From positions 1,248,001-1,312,000 of the forward strand of contig CP087965.1 in the NCBI GenBank assembly GCA_024703855.1: a stretch of 64,000 nt of DNA, written 5' to 3'. Each line of letters opens with the position of its first letter. Position 1 is the stretch's first letter. Shown here piece by piece: positions 9,789 to 17,703 of the stretch. A program made the position numbers and the translations under genes. The notes below the pieces were generated by a model, which worked only from the letters and a program-made list of their open reading frames with translations, searched no databases and was not told the origin of the DNA. Source of the DNA: Polaromonas sp. P2-4 (GTDB lineage: Bacteria; Pseudomonadota; Gammaproteobacteria; Burkholderiales; Burkholderiaceae_C).

Positions 9789-10787
9789 CTACTTGTCGCT
9801 TTGAATCTCGGCGACCGTCAAGGCAGTCATGTTGACGATCCGGCGCACGGTAGCGGACGGAGTCAGGATATGGGTTGGCCGTGCTGCCCCAAGCAGTACT
9901 GGGCCAATGGTGATACCCCCGCCCGCAGCAGTTTTGATCAGGCTATAGGCGATGTTGGTTGCATCGATGTTCGGCAACACCAGCAGGTTGGCGTCGCCGG
10001 CCAAGGTGCTGTTCGGCATGATCGCGCTGCGGGCGGTGCCGTCCAGCGCCACGTCGCCGTGCATTTCGCCGTCCACTTCGAGCCAAGGGGCCTGCTGGCG
10101 CAGCAGGTCGAGCGTCTGGCGCATCTTGACCGCACTGGGCTGGTTGCTGCTGCCGAAGTTGGAGTGCGAGAGTAGCGCCGCCTTGGGCTTCAGGCCAAAG
10201 CGCATCATTTCCTCGGCCGCCATCACGGTGATTTCGGCCAACTGGGTCGTGGTCGGGTCGTAGTTGACATGGGTATCGACCAGGAACACCTGGCGGCCCG
10301 GCAGCATCAGCCCGTTCATACAAGCATAAGTACACACGCCCGCGCGCTTGCCGATCACCTGGTCGATGTAGTGCAGGTGCATCGCGGTGGTGCCCCATGT
10401 GCCGCAGATCAGGCCATCGACGTCGCCCTTGTGCAGCAGCATGCCGCCAATCAGCGTCAGACGGCGCCGCATCTCGATCTTGGCCATCTGAGCGGTGATG
10501 CCTTGGCGCTCGGCCATGCGGTGGTAGGTCTGCCAGAAGTCGCGGTAGCGGTGGTCATGCTCAACGTTGACCACGTCGTAGTCGAGTTCTTCCTCCAGGC
10601 ACAGGCCGAATTTCTCGATGCGCTGGGCGATGATCTTCGGCCGGCCGATCAGCGTGGCCTTGGGCTCCTTGAGCCACTTCTTGACCGTGTTGCGCGACAG
10701 CCCCGTGCGCCTCGCAATCTCACTGAGCGACAACTTGTCGCGCAAATGCATCCGCCGTATCTTGCCCATCATTTCCATGGGGATCAC
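9789..10787 (-). CDS. Chimera: IS21 IstA N-terminus fused in frame to the PTA domain of malic enzyme MaeB
   Basis: This is one uninterrupted frame of 332 codons starting at GTG 10785-10787. The first 44 or so residues, including MGKIRRMHLRDKLSLSEIAR and TGLSRNTVKKWLK, are the helix-turn-helix start of an IS21-family IstA transposase. From TLIGRPKIIAQRIEKFGL onward the protein is the C-terminal phosphotransacetylase-like domain of NADP-dependent malic enzyme MaeB, with CGTWGTTAMHLHYIDQVIG, LLSHSNFGSSNQPSA and GAARPTHILTPSATVRRIVN. The N-terminal malic-enzyme catalytic domain is missing, so malate decarboxylation cannot be carried out by this protein. In MaeB the PTA-like domain is regulatory rather than catalytic. 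An AGGAG lies about 10 bases before the start, inherited from the insertion sequence. Expression and function are unknown. Confidence 0.85.
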   Translation of the reverse strand: MIPMEMMGKIRRMHLRDKLSLSEIARRTGLSRNTVKKWLKEPKATLIGRPKIIAQRIEKFGLCLEEELDYDVVNVEHDHRYRDFWQTYHRMAERQGITAQMAKIEMRRRLTLIGGMLLHKGDVDGLICGTWGTTAMHLHYIDQVIGKRAGVCTYACMNGLMLPGRQVFLVDTHVNYDPTTTQLAEITVMAAEEMMRFGLKPKAALLSHSNFGSSNQPSAVKMRQTLDLLRQQAPWLEVDGEMHGDVALDGTARSAIMPNSTLAGDANLLVLPNIDATNIAYSLIKTAAGGGITIGPVLLGAARPTHILTPSATVRRIVNMTALTVAEIQSDK

Positions 10788-10860
10788 CTCTTTGCTCCTG
10801 CCTAAAAATCAGGCAAGACAGGTTTAACACCCTGGTCAATATTCGACCGGAATTAGGCGG
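10656..10860 (-). mobile_element. IS21-family insertion sequence, terminal fragment only
   Basis: The fragment holds the upstream end of an IS21-type element. It includes the presumed terminal region with TATTGACCAGGGTG (reading leftwards, near 10830) and the first 44 codons of istA (10656-10787). The rest of istA and all of istB are absent. The inner boundary is the junction with maeB near 10655. The outer boundary lies close to 10860, where it meets a truncated STAS-domain gene. I did not identify a clear terminal inverted repeat or target duplication, so the outer edge is approximate. Confidence 0.65.
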
Positions 10861-10862
10861 GT

Positions 10863-11144
10863 TTGCTGGTCAGTTCTCGGCTGGCGTCAACACTATGGCT
10901 CGCTGTTTTTTTTGACGCAGTGGCCAAGATAGACCCGATTCTGACGGTGGTGGAAAACGCCCCGCAGGGGCTGGTGTTCCGGCTCGATGCGCAGTCGCTG
11001 GACACCTCGGGCCTTGACGTGCTGGAGCAGTTGCACAAAGCCATTGTGCTGCGCGGTGGCCGGCTGGTGCTGGCCGGGCTCAATGCACAGCCCAAAGCCG
11101 TGATGGAGCGCTCAGGTTTTCTGGAAAAGATCGAATCGCTATAA
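10863..11144 (+). pseudogene. 3' remnant of a SulP-type anion permease (STAS domain only)
   Basis: The translated sequence, from about FFDAVAKIDPILTVVENAPQ onward, is the C-terminal STAS domain found at the end of SulP sulfate/bicarbonate-type permeases. It has the strand-turn segment RLDAQSLDTSGLDVLEQLHK. It then continues with GGRLVLAGLNAQPKAVMERS. The 10-12 transmembrane segments that should precede it are missing. The upstream edge coincides with the IS21 fragment, so the gene was probably cut by that event. A stand-alone STAS protein of about 93 residues could still be made from the ATG at 10863, but its first 15 or so residues are not STAS-like. The stop codon lies in the start of a dispersed repeat. 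Confidence 0.72.
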
Positions 11145-11195
11145 AATTAATAGCTGTTTGCGCCCATGTTTATTGGGCTACAAGCACTTTTTTGT
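11139..11195 (+). repeat. Dispersed repeat copy (ATAGCTGCTTGCGCCC family), intergenic
   Basis: This is a copy of a family of about 50-60 bases seen at least twelve times in the window. The pattern is an A/T-rich end with GCTAT..ATAGC symmetry, the core TAGCTGTTTGCGCCCAT, then TATTGGGCTACAAGC. Here it overlaps the stop codon of the STAS remnant and may serve as its 3' end. Confidence 0.75.
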
Positions 11196-11209
11196 CTGAG
11201 ACCGGGCGT

Positions 11210-11569
11210 TCAGCTGCCGCGATAGGTCGAGCAGCTCCAGGGGGTGCACAGCATCGGCACGTGGTAGTGCTGCTTCGCATCGAAAATCGTGAAGCGCAAC
11301 GGCACGACCCGGTCGACGAACAGGGGGTCGGCCAGGCGCGCGCCCTGGCGTTCGTAGAAGTCGCCGAGGTGAAAGCTCAGCTCGTATTCGCCGACCGCCG
11401 CAGCCTCCGGCGCGAGCACCGGCTGGTCGGTGCGGCCATCGGCGTTGGTCGTCACCGTCTTGACCAGCTTCCAGCTGCCATCTTTCTCGCGCACCGAGAA
11501 GTCGATGCGCATGCCACCGCCCGGGCGGCCGGTGAAGTTGTCGAGCACATGGGTAGAAATGCCTGCCAT
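11210..11569 (-). CDS. uraH: 5-hydroxyisourate hydrolase (transthyretin-like), cytoplasmic form
   Basis: This enzyme hydrolyses 5-hydroxyisourate to OHCU in the uric acid to allantoin pathway. The 119-residue protein starts MAGISTHVLDNFTGRPGGGM, with a GGAG ribosome site about 8 bases upstream. It ends with the family's invariant C-terminal tetrapeptide YRGS. Other family signs are TTNADGRTDQPVL and the His/Arg residues around HVLDNFTGRPG. It has no signal peptide. A second, exported paralogue lies 28 bases upstream on the same strand, followed by OHCU decarboxylase, so the operon encodes consecutive steps of urate breakdown. A longer upstream frame overlaps the paralogue and is not the likely start. 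Confidence 0.92.
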   Translation of the reverse strand: MAGISTHVLDNFTGRPGGGMRIDFSVREKDGSWKLVKTVTTNADGRTDQPVLAPEAAAVGEYELSFHLGDFYERQGARLADPLFVDRVVPLRFTIFDAKQHYHVPMLCTPWSCSTYRGS

Positions 11570-11597
11570 CGTGGTTGCTCCTGAGTCCTGGTTTGTT

Positions 11598-12125
11598 TCA
11601 ACTGCCGCGGTAGTACGAATAGCCCCAGGGCGAGAACAGCGCCGCCAGGTGCACGCGCTGCGCCGCATCCTGGATCACGAAGCGCAGCGGCACATTCGAG
11701 AGGAATGACGGCTGCGGCAGCTTGGCGCCCATCTGTGCGAAGTACTCGTCGAGATGCAACAGCACCTCGTAGCGGCCGGTGCGGTAGGCGTCGCCGATCA
11801 GCAGTGGTTCGGCGGGGCGACCGCCGGCGTTGGCCCGCACGGTCTTCAGCAACTGCCAGCGCTCACCGTCGAAACGCGAGAGGTCGAGCTTCAGCCCGGC
11901 GCCGGTCGCGCCGTGAAAAGTGTCGATCGCGTGGACCGTCAGTCGCGGCGACACGCCGGCCTGCGAACTCGGCGCGACGGTCAGGCCGGCGGGGGCCGCT
12001 GCAGGCGCATCCGCAGCCGCCGCGAACCCCGGCGCCAGCGCCGCGCCACCCATCAGCAACCCGGCGCGCAGCACGCCGCGCCGCGGCATCGAGTCGGCCT
12101 GTGGAGATGTCGTTTCGTCTTTCAT
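11598..12125 (-). CDS. 5-hydroxyisourate hydrolase paralogue with a twin-arginine signal peptide
   Basis: A second transthyretin-like hydroxyisourate hydrolase, 175 residues. The N-terminus, MPRRGVLRAGLLMGGAALAP preceded by about 12 residues, has an RR motif followed by a hydrophobic stretch and an Ala-rich cleavage region (GFAAAADA). This looks like a Tat signal, so the mature domain probably acts in the periplasm. The domain starts at RLTVHAIDTFHGATGAGLKL and ends YYRGS, with the same catalytic ends as the neighbouring copy. The start overlaps the stop of the OHCU decarboxylase gene as ATGA. The pathway role is well supported by context; the location is inferred from the signal. Confidence 0.88.
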   Translation of the reverse strand: MKDETTSPQADSMPRRGVLRAGLLMGGAALAPGFAAAADAPAAAPAGLTVAPSSQAGVSPRLTVHAIDTFHGATGAGLKLDLSRFDGERWQLLKTVRANAGGRPAEPLLIGDAYRTGRYEVLLHLDEYFAQMGAKLPQPSFLSNVPLRFVIQDAAQRVHLAALFSPWGYSYYRGS

Positions 12126-12649
12126 ACTGCCACCTTGGCTTCAACGCGCAGCCGCGTGATGTAAGCGATTTGCGCCAGCGCTTCGTTCAGCTCGAGGTCG
12201 TTGTCGCGTGCCAGGCGGCTTCGCAACAGGTTGAAGATTTCGGTCTTGCTGTGGCGCCGCACGGCGACGATGAACGGGAAGCCGTGGCGCTCGCGGTAAC
12301 GGGCATTGAGCTCGCGCAATTCGCCCATTTCACCCTGGCTCAGTGCATTCAGCCCGGCGCTGGCCTGCTCGCCCACGGATTCGCTGGTCATGGTGCCGGC
12401 CTGTGCTTCCTTGCCGGCGAGCTCGGGGTGGCCGCACAGAAAGGCGACCTGCGTGCCTCGCGGTGCGCCCCGGACCACACCCACCATTGCCGCATGCAGG
12501 ACGTCCAGGCTGGCAAACGGCCGCGCCGCCCACACCCCTTCGGCCACCCACGGGGAGTGCTCGAACGTGCTGCCAAGTGCGGCGACGAAATCGTCCCGGT
12601 CCATGGCGTTGAGGGCATCGAGGTCAAGCGCGAATGTCGCTTCAGTCAT
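12122..12649 (-). CDS. uraD: 2-oxo-4-hydroxy-4-carboxy-5-ureidoimidazoline (OHCU) decarboxylase
   Basis: This enzyme converts OHCU to S-allantoin, the step after hydroxyisourate hydrolase. At 175 residues it is normal in length. Visible motifs are DDFVAALGSTFEHSPWVAE near the N-terminus, the catalytic histidine context LCGHPELAGKEAQAG, then LNARYRERHGFPFIVAVRRH with the conserved FPFI stretch. It is followed, with ATGA overlap, by the exported hydroxyisourate hydrolase gene. The upstream neighbour is an MFS transporter on the same strand, which suggests an operon for uptake and breakdown of a purine-derived compound. No uricase gene is in the window. Confidence 0.93.
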   Translation of the reverse strand: MTEATFALDLDALNAMDRDDFVAALGSTFEHSPWVAEGVWAARPFASLDVLHAAMVGVVRGAPRGTQVAFLCGHPELAGKEAQAGTMTSESVGEQASAGLNALSQGEMGELRELNARYRERHGFPFIVAVRRHSKTEIFNLLRSRLARDNDLELNEALAQIAYITRLRVEAKVAV

Positions 12650-12668
12650 TGAGGTTCTCCGTTGTTGA

Positions 12669-14024
12669 TCAGGCTTTATGAAGGCTCGCCTTGGTGGCCG
12701 CGTGAGTCTTGTGCATGCGAGGGACGAACTTCAGGATCAGCAGCGTCGCGCAGATCTCGAACGCGGCCACCACGTACAGGCCTGCGGACAGCGAGCCGGT
12801 CGAGGTTTTGATGAGGCCAAGCATCCAGGGCGCACCGAAGCCGGCCAGGTTGGCCACCGAGTTGATCAGCGCCACACCGCCGGCCGCCGCCGCGCCTGAC
12901 AGGAAGCGGTTGGGCATTTGCCAGAACACGGGAATGGCGCTCATGGTGCCGACAATGGCCAGCGTCAGCATCGCCAGGGTCAGCAAGGGGCTGGTCTTGA
13001 GCACCATGGCAATCACCAGCAGCGAGGCCGACCCAAGTGCCGCCGCAATGCCGCAGTGGTAGCGTGATTCCTGGTGCTTGTCAGAATGAAATCCGTTAAA
13101 AATCATGCCCGCCGCACCGCACAGGTAGGCGCCGGCCATGATCCAGCCGACCGCCAGCGGGCTGGTGAAGCCGACTTCCTTGACCAGCGTCGGGCCGTAG
13201 AAGGTCAGTGAGGAGTTCGCTGCGATGATGCAGAAGTAGATGAGAATCATCAGCCAGATCTTCGAGTCCTTCAGCGAGGCCAGCATGCTGTGCTCGCGGT
13301 GGCCGAGGGCCCTGGCGTCGCGCTCAAGGTCGGCGTGCACCAGATCGCGTTCGCGCTGCGTCAGCCAGCTGGCTTGTCCGGGCTTGTCGGTCAGGTAAAA
13401 CCAGGTGACAAAGCCGGCAATGACCGACGGGATCCCTTCAAGCAAAAACACCCACTGCCAGCCCTGCCAGCCGTTGACGCCGTTGAGCGAGGTCATGATG
13501 AAGCCAGCCAGCGGCCCGCCAATCACACCGGCCAGCGCCGAGGCCGACATGAACATGCCGAAGGCCTTGGCCCGACGGTCGTTCGGGAACCAGAACGTGA
13601 GGTAGAGGATGATGCCGGGGTAAAAGCCCGCTTCAAATACGCCGAGCAGGAAGCGCAGGAAGTAAAACATCTGTGGCGTGGTCACAAACATCATCGCAAT
13701 GCTCGTCAGACCCCAGCCAATCGTGATGCGCATGATGGTTTTTTTGGCGCCTATTTTCTGCAGAAGCAGGTTGCTCGGCACTTCAAAGAAGAAGTAGCCA
13801 AGGAAAAAAATGCCGGCACCGAGGCCGTAGACCGCCTCGCTCCACTTCAGGTCGTCGAGCATGGTCAGCTTGACGAAGCCGATGTTGACGCGGTCGATCC
13901 AGGCGAGGATCCACAGCACCATCAAAAACGGGATCAGCCGCAGAAAAATCTTCTTGTAAACATTGTCCAGATCCGTCTTTGCGGGTGCTTGGGCAAGGGG
14001 TAGCGTGACGCTTGCTGTACTCAT
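12669..14024 (-). CDS. MFS transporter, anion:cation symporter (ACS) type, probably for a purine catabolite
   Basis: A 451-residue inner-membrane transporter of the major facilitator superfamily with about 12 hydrophobic segments. The N-terminal part, LRLIPFLMVLWILAWIDRVN, then GLGAGIFFLGYFFFEVPSNL and FLLGVFEAGFYPGIILYLTF, is typical of the ACS family that takes up organic anions such as tartrate, hydroxyphenylacetate or allantoate. No frameshift is present. It lies upstream of OHCU decarboxylase and the hydroxyisourate hydrolases on the same strand, and is divergent from a LysR regulator. The substrate (urate, allantoin or a related ureide) is inferred only from these neighbours. Confidence 0.88.
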   Translation of the reverse strand: MSTASVTLPLAQAPAKTDLDNVYKKIFLRLIPFLMVLWILAWIDRVNIGFVKLTMLDDLKWSEAVYGLGAGIFFLGYFFFEVPSNLLLQKIGAKKTIMRITIGWGLTSIAMMFVTTPQMFYFLRFLLGVFEAGFYPGIILYLTFWFPNDRRAKAFGMFMSASALAGVIGGPLAGFIMTSLNGVNGWQGWQWVFLLEGIPSVIAGFVTWFYLTDKPGQASWLTQRERDLVHADLERDARALGHREHSMLASLKDSKIWLMILIYFCIIAANSSLTFYGPTLVKEVGFTSPLAVGWIMAGAYLCGAAGMIFNGFHSDKHQESRYHCGIAAALGSASLLVIAMVLKTSPLLTLAMLTLAIVGTMSAIPVFWQMPNRFLSGAAAAGGVALINSVANLAGFGAPWMLGLIKTSTGSLSAGLYVVAAFEICATLLILKFVPRMHKTHAATKASLHKA

Positions 14025-14232
14025 GCTTGTCTCCTGTGTCGTTTTGGGGAACTACAGGCCGGTGTGGGCCTGAGGCTTTCGCTATCGCCTTCGATTTCAG
14101 GCGCGCAATCCACGCGCCTTACGAGGAGCCGCCAGTCTACGAACAAGCGGCGCGCATCGCGCACGGGGACTGCTATAAGCAAAATTGCAGAATCCGAATA
14201 CCATGTAGCTCGACGAATAAGAGACCCGAACC
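14025..14232. promoter_or_regulatory. Divergent promoter region between the transporter and lysR
   Basis: This is the 208-base region from which the MFS-uraD-uraH operon (leftwards) and the lysR gene (rightwards) must both be transcribed. This arrangement is typical for LysR regulators acting on a neighbouring operon. The part near 14170-14210 (CTATAAGCAAAATTGCAG) is more A/T-rich than the surroundings and is the best place for an operator. I cannot assign exact promoter boxes or a T-N11-A site with confidence. Confidence 0.5.
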
Positions 14233-15211
14233 ATGAGCAGACCCGCCGATCCCGTCGATAGCTACTTGCTGCGTGTGCTTGTGACCCTGGTAACAGAGCG
14301 CAATGTATCGCGCACCGCCATCCGCCTGAACCAGTCGCAACCGGCCATCAGCATTGCGCTGAAACGGCTGCGCGAGATTTTTGGCGACCCTTTGCTGGTG
14401 CGCGAAAAGGGCGGCATGGCACCCACCGACCGGGCGCTGGTGCTGCGCGAACACGCCCGGCGTGCGCTTGGCGAGATTGATGCGATGCGCGCCGATGCCG
14501 AACAGTTCGACCCGGCGTCGAGCACGCAGACCTTTCGCATCGGCTCGCCGGATTTCATGGCGGCGCCTTTCCTGGCCGGCACGGTCGAGCGTTTTCGGCG
14601 CGAAGCGCCCCGTGCCCGGCTCATGGTGCAGCCGCTCGGTGCCGACTTCGACTACGAGCGCGCGCTGGCGCAGGGCGACCTCGACGTGGTTATCGGCAAC
14701 TGGCCTCAGCCGCCGCAGCAGCTGCACCTGTCGGTGCTGCTCGAAGACGATGTGGTTTGCCTGATGAGCAGCCACGACCGGCGGGCCGCCCGCGGCCTGA
14801 CCCGCGAGCAGTATCTCGCGGCGCGCCATATCGTGCCCTTGCCGTATTCGCAGTCGCAGCGTGGTGTCGTCGAGACCCATTTCACCAGCCTTCGCGTGTC
14901 GCGCGATGCCTGCGTCGTCGTGCCGTTTTTCGAGCTGGCGCCCTACCTGCTCGTGAACACCGACCTGGTGTTCACAACCTCACGCCATTTCGCATCGCAT
15001 TTTGCGCGCACGCTGCCCTTGACCATCTCTGTGCCGCCGTTTGATTTTCCGCGCATGCGCTTTTACCAGCTCTGGCACGAGCGCTCACAGCATTCGCCGC
15101 CGCACCTGCTGGTTTCGCGACCTGCTGTCGCACGCCGCTCGCCGCGTGGCGCAGGCGATCCCGCTGTCGACTCCGGGCGACGTCGAGAGTCCGAAAACCA
15201 GCGGAGCTTGA
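14233..15211 (+). CDS. LysR-family transcriptional regulator (one frameshift near the 3' end)
   Basis: This is a DNA-binding regulator with an N-terminal winged helix-turn-helix, VSRTAIRLNQSQPAISIALK then RLREIFGDPLLVRE. A LysR substrate-binding domain follows (TFRIGSPDFMAAPFLAG, DLDVVIGNWPQPPQQLHLSV). The frame shifts near 15108. After correction the protein continues WFRDLLSHAARRVAQAIPLS and stops at 15209-15211, giving about 325 residues, the normal family length. Without the correction the frame runs on into unrelated antisense sequence. It is divergent from the purine-catabolism operon and is its probable regulator; the effector is unknown. Confidence 0.87.
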
Positions 15212-15285
15212 GCTGGGGATTTATTCAAGCACAGGGCAGCAGGTACGTTGCGCTGCAGCTTCGCGCAACCGGCGCTGACTGCCGG

Positions 15286-15774
15286 TCAAGGCTTGTGGTT
15301 GGCTTCATAAGCGGCGACCGCCTTTTTCAGGTCCCTGTATTCTTCGCACGGGAGAAAACAAAGCCTGTCGAGCGCAGCGAGGTGCTGTTTGGCTTTGGGC
15401 AGGTCATTGACTATCAGATAGGCCTCACCGGTGTATTCGTGAGCCGCGCGGTGTTTGGGGTTGATTCTCAGGGCTTCTTCATAGTGCTTGAACACAAGAT
15501 CCATGTCGGGGTTGGGTCCCTTGCGGATCGAATAAGCGTACAGGTTGTGGTAATCGGCGTTTTGCGGATTGGCTGCCAGCGCCTTTTGCAAGCCGCTCTG
15601 GGCGCCTGCCCAGTCCTGCTGGGCGATGGCCGCCTGAGCCGCGGCCACCACAGGGTCTGCAGGAGCGCGGGTCTCTGCGGACGAGCCGCCTCCGCCTCCG
15701 TCTCCGCCGGCCGCAAATGCTACAGCCGAACCATACAACAGGGTGATCGCCGAAATTTTTGCGTAGTGTTTCAT
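15286..15774 (-). CDS. Secreted tetratricopeptide-repeat protein
   Basis: A 162-residue protein with an N-terminal signal peptide (MKHYAKISAITLLYGSAVAF, cleavage probably at AFA-AGG), then a Gly/Ser-rich linker. TPR-like helices follow: DWAGAQSGLQKALAANPQNA, then YHNLYAYSIRKGPNPDMD, then ALRINPKHRAAHEYTGEAYL. It is probably periplasmic. The two Cys residues near the end (LCFLPCEEY) could form a disulfide. No specific function can be assigned; TPR proteins mediate protein contacts. A lipoprotein gene lies upstream on the same strand. Confidence 0.8.
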   Translation of the reverse strand: MKHYAKISAITLLYGSAVAFAAGGDGGGGGSSAETRAPADPVVAAAQAAIAQQDWAGAQSGLQKALAANPQNADYHNLYAYSIRKGPNPDMDLVFKHYEEALRINPKHRAAHEYTGEAYLIVNDLPKAKQHLAALDRLCFLPCEEYRDLKKAVAAYEANHKP

Positions 15775-15913
15775 CGCTAGAACTCCTTTGAAGCTGGATA
15801 ACCCGGGTCGGGATGGTCACAGAAGAATAAATATACTACTGCGATGACAAGCGTCGGTAAACCGCCCGCACGGGTGCCGTTTTCTCCCAGGTGGGCGCCC
15901 GCCCCGCACCACC

Positions 15914-16457
15914 CTACTTGTTGCCGCCGCCCGACTCGGGTTTGATGTCGTCCACCGAGCCGCTCCTGATGACCCGCAAATCGGCGTCAAAGACCGCCGT
16001 GAAAATCCGCGAGGTGGTGGGGTCGCCGAGATAGCGCCAGTCGTAGTGCGTTTCCTGCTTGAGCGCATACAGCGTGACCTTCATCGGCTTGCCGAGCATT
16101 TTGCGCACCGGCTCCATGGGCATGCCGGACACGACGTTCAAAGTTCTGCGGCGTCAGCACCTGCCGCAGCGCACTCATCTTGCCATCCGCACCTATCGTG
16201 ATCATGTAATTGACCTGGCCTGCGGGCTGGCGGTTGTATTCAAAGGTTCGCGCACCGGGCTGCGCAACCGTGCCGAGCAACGCACCCGGCAGGGGCAAAC
16301 TTGCCATGTCCGCCGCCTCCCAGATTTTTTCAGGCTCACCGAAACGCGCCCGCACATCGGCCTCGGTGGCGACACCTTCCTCCAGCTCGGCAATGCGCTG
16401 GGGATCGCAGCCCGCCAGGCACAAAATCAACAACAGTGGACGAAACAATTTGCGCAA
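15914..16457 (-). CDS. Lipoprotein with two BamE/SmpA-like segments (one frameshift)
   Basis: The N-terminus MRKLFRPLLLILCLAGCDPQ is a lipoprotein signal with lipobox LAGC. The frame shifts near 16135, between LRQVLTPQNF and NVVSGMPMEPVRKMLGKPMK; joined length is about 180 residues. Both halves contain the pattern of a short helix, a G-rich turn and FGEPEKIWEA or LGKPMKVTLYA, seen in SmpA/OmlA/BamE-like outer-membrane lipoproteins. The fold assignment is therefore plausible but by resemblance only. It may act in envelope assembly. It is divergent from the DUF3460 gene. Confidence 0.7.
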
Positions 16458-16508
16458 AGCAGACCCCGGTAAAATCAGTCAACTACATGTTTTAGGCAGT
16501 TTAGACCC

Positions 16509-16727
16509 ATGTCCTTCTTTCGCCGTCCCGACTACACCTCTGACACTACCCAATTTATTGACCAGCTCAAGGCGAACAAGCCCACGCTGGAAGCCGAGCA
16601 GCGGGCCGGCCGCGCCCTGCTGTGGGACAAAAACCTGAACCTGGCCGATCAATCGGCCTACAGCGAGGCGACCGTTGCGCAGCAGCCCTATGTGTATGGC
16701 ACGAGCAGCCACCCCAACAGCAAATAA
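16509..16727 (+). CDS. DUF3460 family small protein
   Basis: A 72-residue soluble protein: MSFFRRPDYTSDTTQFIDQL then KANKPTLEAEQRAGRALLWD. This matches the short betaproteobacterial DUF3460 family, which is characterised by the repeated-acid helix and the GRALLWDK stretch. Its function is unknown. It lies just upstream of scpA on the same strand, a neighbourhood I recall from other Burkholderiales. A dispersed repeat separates the two genes. Confidence 0.82.
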   Translation: MSFFRRPDYTSDTTQFIDQLKANKPTLEAEQRAGRALLWDKNLNLADQSAYSEATVAQQPYVYGTSSHPNSK

Positions 16728-16744
16728 CAAAAATAAGAGAAAAA

Positions 16745-16800
16745 TAAGCCTATAGCCCAATAAAAACGGGCATAAGCAGCTATATTTTTTATAGCAAATT
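16745..16800 (-). repeat. Dispersed repeat copy, intergenic between DUF3460 and scpA
   Basis: Read on the minus strand it shows the family pattern: TTTGCTATAAAAAATATAGC hairpin end, then TGCTTATGCCCGT, then ATTGGGCTATAGGC. It may act as a weak hairpin or terminator between the two genes. Confidence 0.75.
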
Positions 16801-16834
16801 CTCAAAAAATGCTCTGACCGCAGCGGCTGCTTTC

Positions 16835-17692
16835 ATGTCCCATAAACCCTCCCCGTCATCCCCGCAGGAGCTGCCTGCGGGTCTTAGCCTGGGCATGCCT
16901 GCGGTCATTGACCAGGTCGCACTGGCCCGTCTCTACGGCGAGCCGCTGTTTGCGATGCCGCACGACCTGTACATCCCGCCGGATGCGCTGCAGGTGTTTC
17001 TGGAGGCGTTTGAGGGCCCGCTGGACTTGCTGCTTTACCTGATTCGCAAGCAGAACTTCAATATTCTGGACATTCCGATGGCGGCGGTCACGCGCCAGTA
17101 CCTGGTCTATGTCGATGAAATTCGCAGTACCAACCTGGAGCTGGCCGCCGAATACCTGCTGATGGCCGCCATGCTGATTGAAATCAAGTCGCGCATGCTG
17201 CTGCCGCCCAGGAAAACGGCAGAAGGCCAGGAGGCCGAAGACCCACGCGCCGAGCTGGTACGCCGCCTGCTGGAGTACGAGCAGATCAAGCTGGCCGCCC
17301 ACAAGCTCAACGAAGTGCCGCAATTCGGCCGCGATTTCCTGCGCGCGCAGGTCTATGTCGAGCAATCGCTGCAGCCGCGCTTTCCCGATGTGCACGTGGT
17401 CGATTTGCAGGACGCCTGGCGCGACATCGTCCGCCGCGCGAAGCTGGTTCAGCACCACCACATCAGCCGCGAAGCGCTCTCGGTGCGCGAGCACATGAGC
17501 ATCGTGCTGCGCAAATTGCAGGGCCGCAAGTTTCTGGAGTTTGAAGACCTGTTTGACACCACGCGCGGCATGCCGGTGCTGGTGGTCACCTTTATTGCCC
17601 TGCTTGAGCTGGCCAAGGAAGGCCTGCTCGAAGTCACCCAGGCCGAGGCCTTTGCCCCGATTTACGTACGCCTGGCCTACACACCCGCCTAA
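16835..17692 (+). CDS. scpA: Segregation and condensation protein A
   Basis: This is the kleisin subunit of the SMC-ScpA-ScpB condensin that organises the chromosome. The 285-residue protein has the hallmark N-terminal motif FEGPLDLLLYLIRKQNFNIL at about residue 56. AAEYLLMAAMLIEIKSRMLL follows, and the C-terminal winged-helix part contains PVLVVTFIALLELAKEGLLE. The frame is intact. The first 45 residues before the kleisin motif form an extension that is common in this order. scpB is not in the window. nadB follows 11 bases after the stop. Confidence 0.95.
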   Translation: MSHKPSPSSPQELPAGLSLGMPAVIDQVALARLYGEPLFAMPHDLYIPPDALQVFLEAFEGPLDLLLYLIRKQNFNILDIPMAAVTRQYLVYVDEIRSTNLELAAEYLLMAAMLIEIKSRMLLPPRKTAEGQEAEDPRAELVRRLLEYEQIKLAAHKLNEVPQFGRDFLRAQVYVEQSLQPRFPDVHVVDLQDAWRDIVRRAKLVQHHHISREALSVREHMSIVLRKLQGRKFLEFEDLFDTTRGMPVLVVTFIALLELAKEGLLEVTQAEAFAPIYVRLAYTPA

Positions 17693-17703
17693 CTTCAGTC
17701 CTC

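Noticed and set aside
14233..15780. A 515-residue LysR protein with a novel C-terminal domain
   Set aside because: The part after about residue 295 is antisense to the TPR gene. A one-base correction near 15108 restores a normal LysR end and stop at 15211.
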